DNA from: Sclerurus mexicanus
Lineage: Eukaryota; Chordata; Aves; Passeriformes; Furnariidae
Direction: 5' to 3'
Length of the DNA: 64,000 bases
Assembly (NCBI GenBank): GCA_013396755.1
Contig: VWZF01003703.1
Span: 1,206,381-1,270,380, forward strand
Shown here one piece after another: positions 47,701 to 57,070 of this stretch. Numbering within the stretch: position 1 is the first letter of the stretch; each line of letters starts with the position of its first letter. A program made the position numbers and the translations under genes. The notes under the pieces are model-generated. The model was not told where the DNA came from and did not search any database. It saw only the letters and a list, made by a program, of their open reading frames with translations.

Positions 47701-50700
47701 AGCCAATACCAGAGATTAGAGGCCAGGCTTTTGTTTGAAATGATGTCCTGATTTGGCAGAAGGCAGCTCCCGGGCAATGAGAGGCTGTGCTCACCTGCAG
47801 GGCCCTGGCAGCGAGGTAAATGCAAGCACACGCAATGGTCTCGGGCTGAAAGCGAACAAACACGTTTGTCCGAAGGCTGTCATTCATGTAATTCCTAAAA
47901 AACACACCATGAACGGTTGGATCTCTGGTTTACTTTCTTTGAGAGGATAACAATACTGGAGACTCAATTGACTTTATTATTTTTTCTGTTATTCTAGTAA
48001 ACGTTGGGGTTTTACTGAATTATGGTGTTTGGTGTTGACCTGTGTCACTTCCGTAAGTGCCTGCACCATTGCCACTGCTGGAAACCCCAGAGCAACAAGG
48101 TGCAGCAGCAAATGCAAGTAGCATGTCATGGCTACTTCCTAGGTTAAGTTACCCTGTGAAGTGTCCAGAGCTCACAATCTAACAATTACTTCGCATCTGT
48201 CCCGCTGTCTGCCTTAACCACCAGTGGTCTTGTATTTAAGATACAATTTAAAACTCAGGTGCAAGCAGGAAAGCACAGCGTATTTTCAACCTACCATTTT
48301 CCAGAGGCAACCTACAAAACTCATAAAACACTGGCTGCATTTAAGTTTTGTGTGCCTCAAGTCACATTAGCTTCATCCAGAGAGATGCATCCAGTTTGCT
48401 CACTGAGTGTTGGAAAAAGACCTGTGGGTTAGTCAGGACCCCCACTCCCCTGAGCTCCTGGTCTTGCACAGGGCTGGCACTACCAAGCAACACATGCCAG
48501 GAGATACAATAAACAGCAGAGACCTCCATGGGCTTCTAAGTTCCCAAGCTATGGGAGAGAGAGAGGAACAGCAGTCAGTCAGCACTGACTCTCCAAACCC
48601 CATGCCCGGACTGGCTGCTACGTGTGTACATGCTGCATGCACTGAAATCCTCTTTTTAACTCAAGTTTAGCCAGAAGTTAAATCAACGAAATAAACGCTG
48701 GCAGATCGTCCCCCACGTGTCCTTTAAACACTACAGCATACAGTAGGTAGGCAACAAAGACATTCAGAGACAGTTGTAACAGTTACTTCTGGAAACAAAT
48801 ATACAAATCCTTCGCCACCCCGACAGAACTAGGAGGTGCTGCCCGATGGACACGATCACGGCAGTGAGTCTCGGATGAGAGCTTGCACTGGCTTGGCTGG
48901 AGAGAAGGGCAGCCAAACCGGCCATCCCCAGGTCAGGGCTGAGGTGCAGAGGGCAGAGCTCTATGACTTACCATCAGGGACTACCCTTTAATCAAAGAGT
49001 AGAAAAAAGAACAAAGTTAAATTGAGTTCTCCATTACTACGCTGGAATCAAGCCATGAAAATAGTAAGCAGAAACAAGCACTACAGTATTTTCAAAGCAT
49101 GTGTTTGGGTAGTAACTTACAGCTCATTGCTTTGCATATGGATCATCAGGCTTGTTTTTCTGCTACTATTTTCCTGGCTAGGAAAAGAATGGAAAGTAAC
49201 TTACCAGGCTGTCTGTACCAGGGTTTGATTACGTTCACATTCTAGGACTTGTANTCAGTTTTAACATGTAAAGCAAGAGTAAGGAAGTAAATATATAAAT
49301 ATTTAAAATCAAACAGTACTCCCAAACTACAGGAGTTCCTTTTCTAAGCACACACTAGAAGCTCTCATGCCACAGAATATGCTGAGCTGGAAGGGACCAA
49401 CAAAGATCGCTGAGTCCAACTCTTAGCCCTGCACAGGACTGTCCCCACGAGTCTTCCAATCACGTTCAAACAATTCTTTATTTCACTACCTTTCTGTGAT
49501 TTTTCAAAACCAGCCACCACTTTTAAGTGTTCCCAAGGAAGCAATTTCAACTGAAGTCAATATGACTGTTTGCCCGAGTAGTCTGGCAAAAACATTAACA
49601 ATAACTAGAGATGAATAAAGGGAAGAATTCAGGTCATTTTGACACCTGTGTTTCTTGTTCCACAGTTCACACTGATGCCATCAAGGTAGAGTAATAGTTA
49701 CAATGGTATTATTTTTGAGAACTCACCTTATGAGGATGCTTGACATGAACACAAAATCCCAACTCCTTCAGTACCCTCCTTTCTGCTTTGATTACTTGAT
49801 TTTTGGTGTTTATGTAGTTCTGATCAAGTATCAGGGGGCTTGGAGTCCTATAGTTTGCAAGAAATAAAATCAAAACTGTTTTGCATATCCAAAAATAACG
49901 GCAACTCTGTTTTCCCTTCCAACCAACTAATGGCAACAGAAACCGGTTTTCAACTCCTGCAAGCAAGTTTAAGCATTAATCTTGTGCTGTCCAAGTTTAG
50001 ATAAACTAGTTTAGTTGCTGCTTTTGACTAGCTACAGATTAGATGGCTGAGATAAAAAATAACCTGCTGTTGTGCATGCAAACTGCACCGCTCCAGCTGC
50101 TGGAGGGAGTCATGTGCCAGGGAAGATCCCAAAGAGCCTTCACTCTCCACGGCAGAGGTGGGGGAAGGAATGTGACACAACTGCCTTGGCCACCTAGGAC
50201 TTCAAAGCTAAAGTAAGGCTGAACAGGGTTGTTCCTGATTAATATTAAAGTAGCAACTTGTGCTTTAGAAACTGCAGTTTGCTAAAACTCTAAAGGTTAT
50301 TCAGCTTTCAGAGAACAAGCCAGCCCTGCCTCTGTGATGTGTGAAAAGCTGAGTAAAGCACAGGAGTTCCCCTCTGAAGGGTGACAGATCTGCCTGTGAC
50401 TCTGGAACCTGCACCCACTCACCAGTGGGTATCACGGATATCCCCACTGATACTCACATTTGGAAAACAAGAGTTCATTCCACAGATTCCAAACTCTAGC
50501 ACTGTCTAGTCCTAATTCCTTCCAAACCCAACGCCTGAACTCTCCAAAGCAGTTTGAACTCAAGTAACTTGCTGTACACCTTATGCACAAGCGTCACACT
50601 CCACTTCGTACTGTTTGCTTTGTCCGTGCTTAGACTTGACCTTTCAACATTCCACATTGTGTTCTAACCGCTTCCTCCTGAAGACAGACCAGCTTTTCCC

Positions 50701-53700
50701 CTGTAAGATACCTCACACATTCCACATGCCTTCCACAGCAGAAAAACGTTTTTGGAGCTCCTTACGCTCTAATAAACCACAGTCTGCGTGCATGATACAC
50801 CCAGTACACCCCAAGCACTGGTGAGAGATTTATTTTACGTTACCTTCAAAAGAAAAAGGAGCAATGCAAAGTGGATTCAAAATACAGCTTGTTTTATCGG
50901 ATAAAACATTTCACTGCTAACTTGCCAATTCCATGAGTGAACCTCACTTCCCTGATAGGCCACAGAGCACAGAAAACACTCAAGCCCCAAGGTTCCCACT
51001 CCAGGAAGAAAAAGGGTTGATTTAATTACAAGGCTGCATGAGGAGCTTCCCAACTTCCATAACCCAGTTTATGCCATGACTTCTGCAGTGCCTGGACAGA
51101 TGCTGACTGCCATTGGCAAAGGACACAACAAACCATCCACTTCTCCAATAAAAGCGTCATGTTGTACAATGAGGCACTTGAAGCGTGAGCTCCCCTGCTC
51201 TTCCCAAGGGTCTGAGAAGCAGCTCTAGGGTCTGTAAGGAACTACTGCAGATTCCTGGTGCCAGGAAGGACCTACAACTCAAGACCAGCCTTACTATTCC
51301 TATCTCCTAAGAAATGCCATAACTTCCCTACTTAAGTGTTACTCTCACTTATCAGGGCAAGTTTATGAAGTGTGCAATTTCTGCTACTCTAAACTCAGTC
51401 AGAATATGGGGATTTTTGAGTTTGGTTGTTTGATTATTTTGCAGGCTTCCCCTGCCCCGCAAATTAACTGGAAATGAAAAACTTTCCAAGCTTCTTTCAG
51501 GTAACTACTTCAGTGAGAGGTTGATTTTATCTGAACACTCCAGCACTCCAAAGGCAGGCTAAACACTGTTCTGGAGTGGGAGAATGGGGAGAGCCAAGCT
51601 CAGGTCTCTGCCATCACTGAAACTGAGTCACTTCCAATTCATTCCAATCAATTATACTGGAGTTTATAACATTTCCTTCAGCATTGCTTTACGCAATTTC
51701 ATCTAGAGATCACTGGCATTAACAGGATCCACAAAGCATCATCCAGAGCAAGTTTGGGTGTCCAGGCTCAGTTTGTTAGAAAAACACTTTATCAGAGGTG
51801 GGAAATCTTGGATCAAAGACTCAGGTGAGCCAAGACTTCCAGTCTATAAAAACAATCCCCAGTGGGACACCAGGACTGCATAAGATCACCCAACAACTCC
51901 TGTTCCACATGGCCCTGCACTCCCTGCCAGCTGTGTCAGGCCGTTAAGGCAGCTCCAGGTGCAGCAGGACAGATGTGAGCCTTGCTGTAATGTTAAGTTT
52001 TCACTGTCCTTCCACAGGATCAGCACCAAGAGCTCAGACACTCAGCACGTGCTCCACAGTGAAGTGACAGGAAACTCAACAGCCCAGGCGTGCTCTGCTT
52101 TACTCTGGTGTCCTGTGTTACTCTGGTCACAAGTTCTAGAGATCTAAGGCTCTAAGGAAGCCATGGAAAACAGCAGTTTATCCAGGCAGTATTTCCAGAA
52201 ATAAAGACCAATGCAGCATTTTATCCACTTATGGAAAAATAAAAATCTGCAGAGACTGGAGTGCTTTACTGCACTTTATTACTGGAAAAAGTCAAGTTCT
52301 CCATGATATTAAGATTCACCAATTTAGCACTTTTGGCATAAACTCTGAAGTGCTGGTAAACAATTACTTGCAAGTTGTAAACTTCAGAGATTTCGCTTTG
52401 GAATATTGCCTTCTACTAAGAAAAAAGAGGAACTTTGCTACTGCATTTGCTGCACTTAGCTCTCACTTGAAGAACTATTTCAGGTCCAAGTAACAAGCCA
52501 AAGAAAAATAACCTAAACCCTTATGTATAAAATATATAAACCTTCAAGTCCTGTATAGCCAAGGAGTATTGCAAATTCTTTAGATCTGTTTTACAGATCA
52601 GCACTAGAGCTCCAGGCAAGACTTTATCATTAACAACAGAGCACACAGCATTCCCTCTGGGAAGCCAGTCCAACATAAAACTTGACTGGGATTCAGATTG
52701 TGTAACAACCCAACAGATTAACACACACTGTAATGTGCTTGTAACAATAAATAAATTACAAATACCCATTTTTATAAATCACTGACAAACAAGAGAGATC
52801 CAAGTTCTCAACACAGCTGCAGTTTCATTCGATGTAATATTAAACTCTGATGTCTTTGGGATGACTAATATTTCGGAGGAACAGTGCCCTGTGTGTAATT
52901 ACGGTCATATTGAGCAAAGTAATTCTGACAAGTTCAGCACAACAGCAGCATCTCATTTCAAAGACCAGATCTTTTAAGCTGGTCAATACAAGAACACAGT
53001 TTCTCTGTCTCCAAGATCATAAATCCAAGCAGCACAGGTTTGAAGAGCACTAAGTGTGTAACATTAACGCAGCCACTTCCAAACCCACCGCAGGGACCTG
53101 TGTGCTGCAACACAAGTGAGGAGCAGCTCACTGAGTCTCAAACCACCATGTGTGAGGTTACAGCATGACACCGGTCACATTTGGTTCCAGTCTCAGGACT
53201 TTCTGCAGCCTTCAAGCACATTTAGAAGAAATAAAATCAACTTCAAACTACATTCTACAAGTTAAACAACAGTTGCACTTTGCTCAGAACACAGGTTTTG
53301 GCACACAGTTATTTAAAAGCAGTTTTTCCATAGGTACGAGCTTTTCTCCATGCACACAAACATTTTACATGCAGTTCCACATCACATTTGCTCGTCAGAG
53401 ACCCAAAAGAAAATACGCTTGTCCAAAACACTTATTTAGCTTTTTCTTACTTCTCAGCATTAGAAATACCACCTCAGTTGACTACATGTCTCATAAAAAG
53501 AAAATTCCAATGCAATTCCCAGTTCTACAAACAGGTACATAGAAGGGACTGCTTACATCATAATTGATATAAATTTACAAATTCAAGACTTCTGTATACT
53601 TGTTTTACCATGAATTCAAACTGCAATTATACAGAGCCAGAAAGTGGAACTAAGAACCCAAAATTGGTTAAGAAAGAAAGCAAAGCCTACCCAAACTACC

Positions 53701-56204
53701 CCAAATACGTGTGCGGGTTAAGAGCTTCAGTTAACAGAAATACTAGACTAGAAAAGAAAGTACAGCAGCCTGAGTGTTTCAGTTCTGGGTTGTGTGTGAG
53801 AAACTAACTACGGCCTAAGTGTTAGCTTCAGTAAAAAAACCAAAAAAAATAAAAAGGTTAAGCTAGTATTCTAAAAACCTGGACAGCAAAGAAAAAAGCT
53901 TATAACAAGATACAGGAGTTCTTCCAAATGGTTCACCAGCGGCCAACCTGTTAGTCCCCCGATTCCAGTGACCTATTCTCAGAGCACTGGCTTCTCCTTG
54001 GGGATTTTCGATACTTCACTCACTGTTGCCATGACGACAGCTTCATCTTTATGTACCACTCCACATCACCCAGGCTTTGGTAAATGTAGCTGGTCGCTGT
54101 ATAGTCGGTTGCAAGGGAAAAAAGAGTTGAAGTTAATAACGTGTACAGGTGATGGAATTGTCAGCTTGTAAAAAGTACAGAAAAACGTTTACATCCTGCT
54201 TGCTAAAAAAAAAAAAAAGGGGATGTGTGCAAGTCTGAATGTCAGACTGCAGCATTTTAAGGTTAATTTCAAGCAGATTCACTCAGAATCGCAGAGCAAC
54301 AATACCCATTTCTCCCAAAAATAATGGGTAGCAGTGCACGATTTCTCTCGACATGATGCACTTTAGACACCATGTAACATGCACAAGGTGGGATTTGGAA
54401 CAGGCTAGCTGGAAAGATTTAAATTCACAGGTTAAGTTCAGTTTCTCTGATCCTTCACACAGCACAAAGAAACAACTAATTTGTATTCTCATTGCAAAGA
54501 CAAGCAAGGCATATGATTAATTAACCTTCACTGCCTGGATGGAGGCCAAAACATTACTAATCACTGAACCTGCTCCAATAATTCCAATAACCAGACTCCC
54601 TTATCATAACTGCGGAAGACAATTCCACTGAACTCACACCCAGCATCACTTCACACAATTCTCTCAGGGCCACAACAACTTAAAACCCACAGAGAACAAA
54701 ACTAAGTTCCCACGTGTAACACTGACTCGTTCTTCTTGTATCTACAGCTAACTAGGGAAAAATGAGCAGAAGGCACTGAAAGCCAAAGTTCTGGCTTCAA
54801 TAGAAGCACAACCAGGATAAAGACAACAACAAACAGCTAGTTTCCCTAGTGGATTTCTGTTCTATTTCTCAGAAAAGGTTACACGACACTCAAGATTAAA
54901 TTCCCGCTGTAACCTGGTGACACAAGGCAGAGAAATAAAGTACGAATTTAATAATCTAGCTGGAAAGGAAAAAAATCTTGTAACTACAGAGTACCTTATA
55001 CTTCAGGCAATCAGCCACAGAAAGCAAAGCTGAAGCCTCCAATCCCAGACTATAATACTGGTGCCCGACAGAACTAAGGAGATTTTAACAGCAACCTCAA
55101 GAACTTCTCCCCTTCAACCACTCCTCCTTCCTCGATACATCGTTAGTTTCCTTCACACACAAAGAGCAGCACTGGTCACTCACAGCTGGGACAGCCCTGC
55201 ACTACCTGCACAGGGCCAGGTGAGCCCCCCTGCATCTCCACAGGCACACAGCACCAGGACAACACAACTCCCACTTTCTGCAGTTAAAGATCCGTCCAGA
55301 ATCCAAGGCTCAGTTACACACACCTCATCATTAAAGCTGCACACACTGCAGGACAGACCAGACCTTTTTCCAGGCATTTTCTACAATGTTTTTTTTTCCT
55401 GGAAGAGAATTACTACCATCACTGAAAATTCAACATCTTTTCTCAGATGGTACTTTATTGGCACCACAACGACACCTGGACGCCACATACTAACGACAGA
55501 AAAGCATTAAAACTACTGAATATGGTTAAAATTCTGGACAATACACAGCAACCCGCTACTGGCTACTCACACCTGAGACTACCTTTCAGTAACTACAGAA
55601 CAACAAAAAATCAATCACCGAACCTAAAACTACAACCAGGAGCCTAAAACTAGGCCCTAAAACTCGTGACTTGTAGCTAAATAAGTAACAGGAACGAGTC
55701 TAGCGAGTGAACCAGAGCAGAAGTCAGGACTGCACTGTCCTGCCTACAGAGCAGGCAACGAGCAGCCCCTTCTCAACTTTAGGTCGTTGAACTTAGCCTG
55801 GAGAAACACTGCCAGTCGAACGCTGCGGGTACATTAGTGCAACGGGGGTGATGTTCGTAACGAAGCTAATCTTACCTTTTTGCTCTTAACTGCCGCAAGT
55901 GATGGAACACGTTGATCACGTCCCTTATCCGACGGGGCGCCTCTTCGATTTTGGACGCGAGATTGATGCAGGCCATGGCAACAATCTGAAAGGAACCCCC
56001 GTCTCCGTTAAGGAAATGCTGTTTATCCCCGCTGAGACCGCAGCTACACGACTAAGACGCAAACCCGCGCGGCCCGAGGCGAGCAGCCCGTCCCGCCCGC
56101 CCTGCCGCGGCTCGCCGCGCGGCGCTCACCTCGAAGCTGTGCTTGACGAAGGACTTGGAGTAGAAGAAGCGGTGGAAGAGCACCTGCCCGGTCGCCATGG
56201 CCAC
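44444..56204 (-). CDS. CCNL1: CCNL1, cyclin L1 (gene span, exons 2-11; exon 1 missing)
   Basis: Joined exons in transcript order: 56130-56204, 55876-55985, 49727-49847, 49205-49254 (broken), 47795-47894, 47586-47690, 47197-47338, 45725-45836, 45487-45585, 44444-44792. Borders and phases all agree and give 420 codons plus stop. Cyclin L1 partners CDK11 in the nucleus, acts in transcription and pre-mRNA splicing, and locates to speckles through its RS domain. The conserved cyclin-box parts are clear (KIEEAPRRIRDVINVFHHLR, LILDQNYINTKNQVIKAERR, FVRFQPETIACACIYLAARA), followed by a linker with SPREVK and the RS/His-rich tail. About 100 N-terminal residues (exon 1) and about five codons of exon 5 are absent at single-N positions, which I read as assembly gaps rather than gene decay. 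With them the length would be close to the roughly 526 residues of human cyclin L1. Confidence 0.96.
44936..45020 (+). mobile_element. CR1 LINE 3' fragment in CCNL1 intron 10
   Basis: CAACCTGGTCTACGAGGATG, then TGCCATGGCAAAGG, AAGGTCCTTCCAGACCAAAC and CAGTCTGGGAT. Confidence 0.85.
45487..45585 (-). CDS. CCNL1: CCNL1 exon 10 (start of RS domain)
   Basis: The acceptor is a C-rich run ending CCTCAAG, and the donor is GCGACA|GTGAGT. It reads LRKESKRSRSSRSASRSRSR and then TKSRSRSHTPRR, a run of RS dipeptides typical of SR-related splicing proteins. Confidence 0.95.
45725..45836 (-). CDS. CCNL1: CCNL1 exon 9
   Basis: Acceptor AATTCTCAG and donor AATGG|GTAGGT. It completes Ser and reads SPREVKAEEKSPVSVNTKTI and then KKEPEERQQASKSPYN. 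The IKKEPE stretch fits a sumoylation-type site (psi-K-x-E), by motif only. It leaves two bases of Gly. Confidence 0.95.
47197..47338 (-). CDS. CCNL1: CCNL1 exon 8
   Basis: Acceptor TTACTTTCACAG and donor AACCTT|GTAAGT. It reads PNYEFLDKEVEKRKMALQEA and onward to LSTLGGFSPASKP, the linker after the cyclin fold. It leaves one base of a Ser codon. Confidence 0.96.
47586..47690 (-). CDS. CCNL1: CCNL1 exon 7
   Basis: Acceptor TTGGTTTTCAG and donor AAAAAG|GTAAGT. It holds 35 codons, IPLPTRPHWFLLFGTTEEEI and then QEICLTTLKLYTRKK, the end of the second cyclin box. Phase is 0 in and out. Confidence 0.97.
47795..47894 (-). CDS. CCNL1: CCNL1 exon 6
   Basis: Acceptor GTTTTTTAG and donor CTGCAG|GTGAGC. 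It completes the Trp codon of exon 5 and reads NYMNDSLRTNVFVRFQPETI and then ACACIYLAARALQ, in the second cyclin box. It ends in phase 0. Confidence 0.97.
47895..49204 (-). other. CCNL1 intron 5
   Basis: 1.3 kb, no recognised repeat. Reading past the exon 5 donor gives TGG then TAA at once, so retention of this intron would end the protein at the Trp inside the second cyclin box. Confidence 0.8.
49205..49254 (-). CDS. CCNL1: CCNL1 exon 5 (5' part missing at an N)
   Basis: Readable codons are LQVLECERNQTLVQTA plus two bases of Trp, with donor GCCTG|GTAAGT. In other vertebrates about five more codons (IIVMY-type) stand between the HPHK of exon 4 and LQVLE. Here the sequence before LQV is an N followed by non-matching intron-like sequence with no acceptor. 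The phase fits a clean loss of whole codons plus the acceptor at the N, best explained by a closed assembly gap. Confidence 0.88.
49368..49450 (-). mobile_element. CR1 LINE 3' fragment in CCNL1 intron 4
   Basis: CCACAGAATATGCTGAGCTG and GAAGGGACCAACAAAGATCG with TGAGTCCAACTC, reverse orientation. It starts about 115 bases from the N in exon 5. Confidence 0.85.
49727..49847 (-). CDS. CCNL1: CCNL1 exon 4
   Basis: Acceptor AAACTATAG and donor CATAAG|GTGAGT. It completes an Arg codon, then holds 40 codons from TPSPLILDQNYINTKNQVIK to CVHVKHPHK, the end of the first cyclin box. It ends in phase 0. The preceding intron is 6 kb. Confidence 0.97.
49848..55875 (-). other. CCNL1 intron 3, 6 kb, no recognised repeats
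   Basis: A long intron with no CR1 copy or minisatellite that I can detect, unlike every other stretch of this size in the window. It has many short A/T-rich runs and several minus-strand AATAAA motifs (for example TTTATT near 52276 and 55449 on the plus strand). No coding exon seen. Confidence 0.7.
55876..55985 (-). CDS. CCNL1: CCNL1 exon 3
   Basis: Acceptor CTTTCAG and donor AAAAG|GTAAGA. It reads IVAMACINLASKIEEAPRRI and then RDVINVFHHLRQLRAK, a very conserved part of the first cyclin box. It leaves two bases of an Arg codon. Length is 110 nt. Confidence 0.97.
56130..56204 (-). CDS. CCNL1: CCNL1 exon 2
   Basis: On the minus strand the acceptor is GGGGCCCCACAG-like (CCCCACAG) and the donor is TTCGAG|GTGAGC. 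It holds 25 codons reading VAMATGQVLFHRFFYSKSFV and then KHSFE, in the first cyclin box. Phase is 0 in and out. A single N lies 23 bases upstream of the exon. Confidence 0.95.
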
Positions 56205-56227
56205 CTGTGGGGCAGAGGGGGCGGTCN

Positions 56228-56420
56228 GGGAAATGGGAATGGGAACAGGAATGTGGATGGGGATCGGGAAGGAGAATGAGAAAGGGAATGGGAACGGGGA
56301 ATAGCTACGGGGAATGGGAACAGGAACGGGGATGAGAACCGGGAACGGAAACGGGATCGGGAATGGTGAAATCGGGAATGGGGACGGGTGTGGGAGAGGG
56401 AAAAGGGAAAAGGGGTGGGC
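56228..56420. repeat. Degenerate GGGAAT/GGGAAC simple repeat
   Basis: Purine-rich runs of GGGAATG, GGGAACG and GGGATCG units at short irregular spacing, directly after the single N at 56227. They lie next to CCNL1 exon 2 where intron 1 and exon 1 are expected. Confidence 0.85.
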
Positions 56421-56429
56421 AGAAGCCGG

Positions 56430-57070
56430 GAGCGGGGCGGAGGGAATAGAGCCGGGAACGGGAACAGGGCTGAGCCCCGTCCGGGGTTGCGCCGCCAGCG
56501 GGGCGGGCCCGGGGCCGCTCCAGGTGCTGCGGGGCCGGGTGTGTTACCGGGGGGAACCACAAACCGGAGCAGAGCCAGGCCGGGCAGGAGCGCACGGACG
56601 GGCCAAGCGGCCCGCGCAGTGTGAGCCGCCGTCGGTCACGAACGGGGAAACGTCCCCCCCTCACGGCGCGGCACGCGGAACGGCACAGCGCCCGCGCGCG
56701 TCCCGTCACAAACACCGCCGGCTCAGCGCCCCCGCCAGGCCCCGCTGTCGCGACCCGCGGCCGCCGCGGTGCCTCGCCCCTGTCACGACATGCCCCCCCG
56801 CTGTCGCGACATTCCGCTCCCCCCCGGGGGGCCCCGGCGGATGCGTCACTTCTGGGAACGGCCCCACCGCCCCGTATCCCTCCGCGGCCGTCACCGCGGG
56901 CGCGCGCGCTGACCGGGAAATCCCGCCCCCCGCGCGCAGCCGCGCCTCCTGATTGGCTCGCCTGGTTTGAGTGGCAGGGCCGCCTGAGGGGCCGCGGCCG
57001 CCATGTTGTGTGGGCGGCGGGCGGTGAGCACTCAGCGCTGAGTGTGCCCCTCTGTGTGCACCTCAGCCCT
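56430..57070. promoter_or_regulatory. CpG-rich promoter region upstream of CCNL1
   Basis: Dense CpG sequence between CCNL1 exon 2 and the upstream intergenic DNA. It contains an ATTGG (inverted CCAAT) box at 56952-56956 and a GCCGCCATGTTG YY1-type motif at 56997-57008. A GCG|GTGAGC donor-like site at 57023/57024 on the plus strand suggests divergent transcription. The location fits the CCNL1 promoter, but exon 1 itself is not visible here. Confidence 0.6.
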
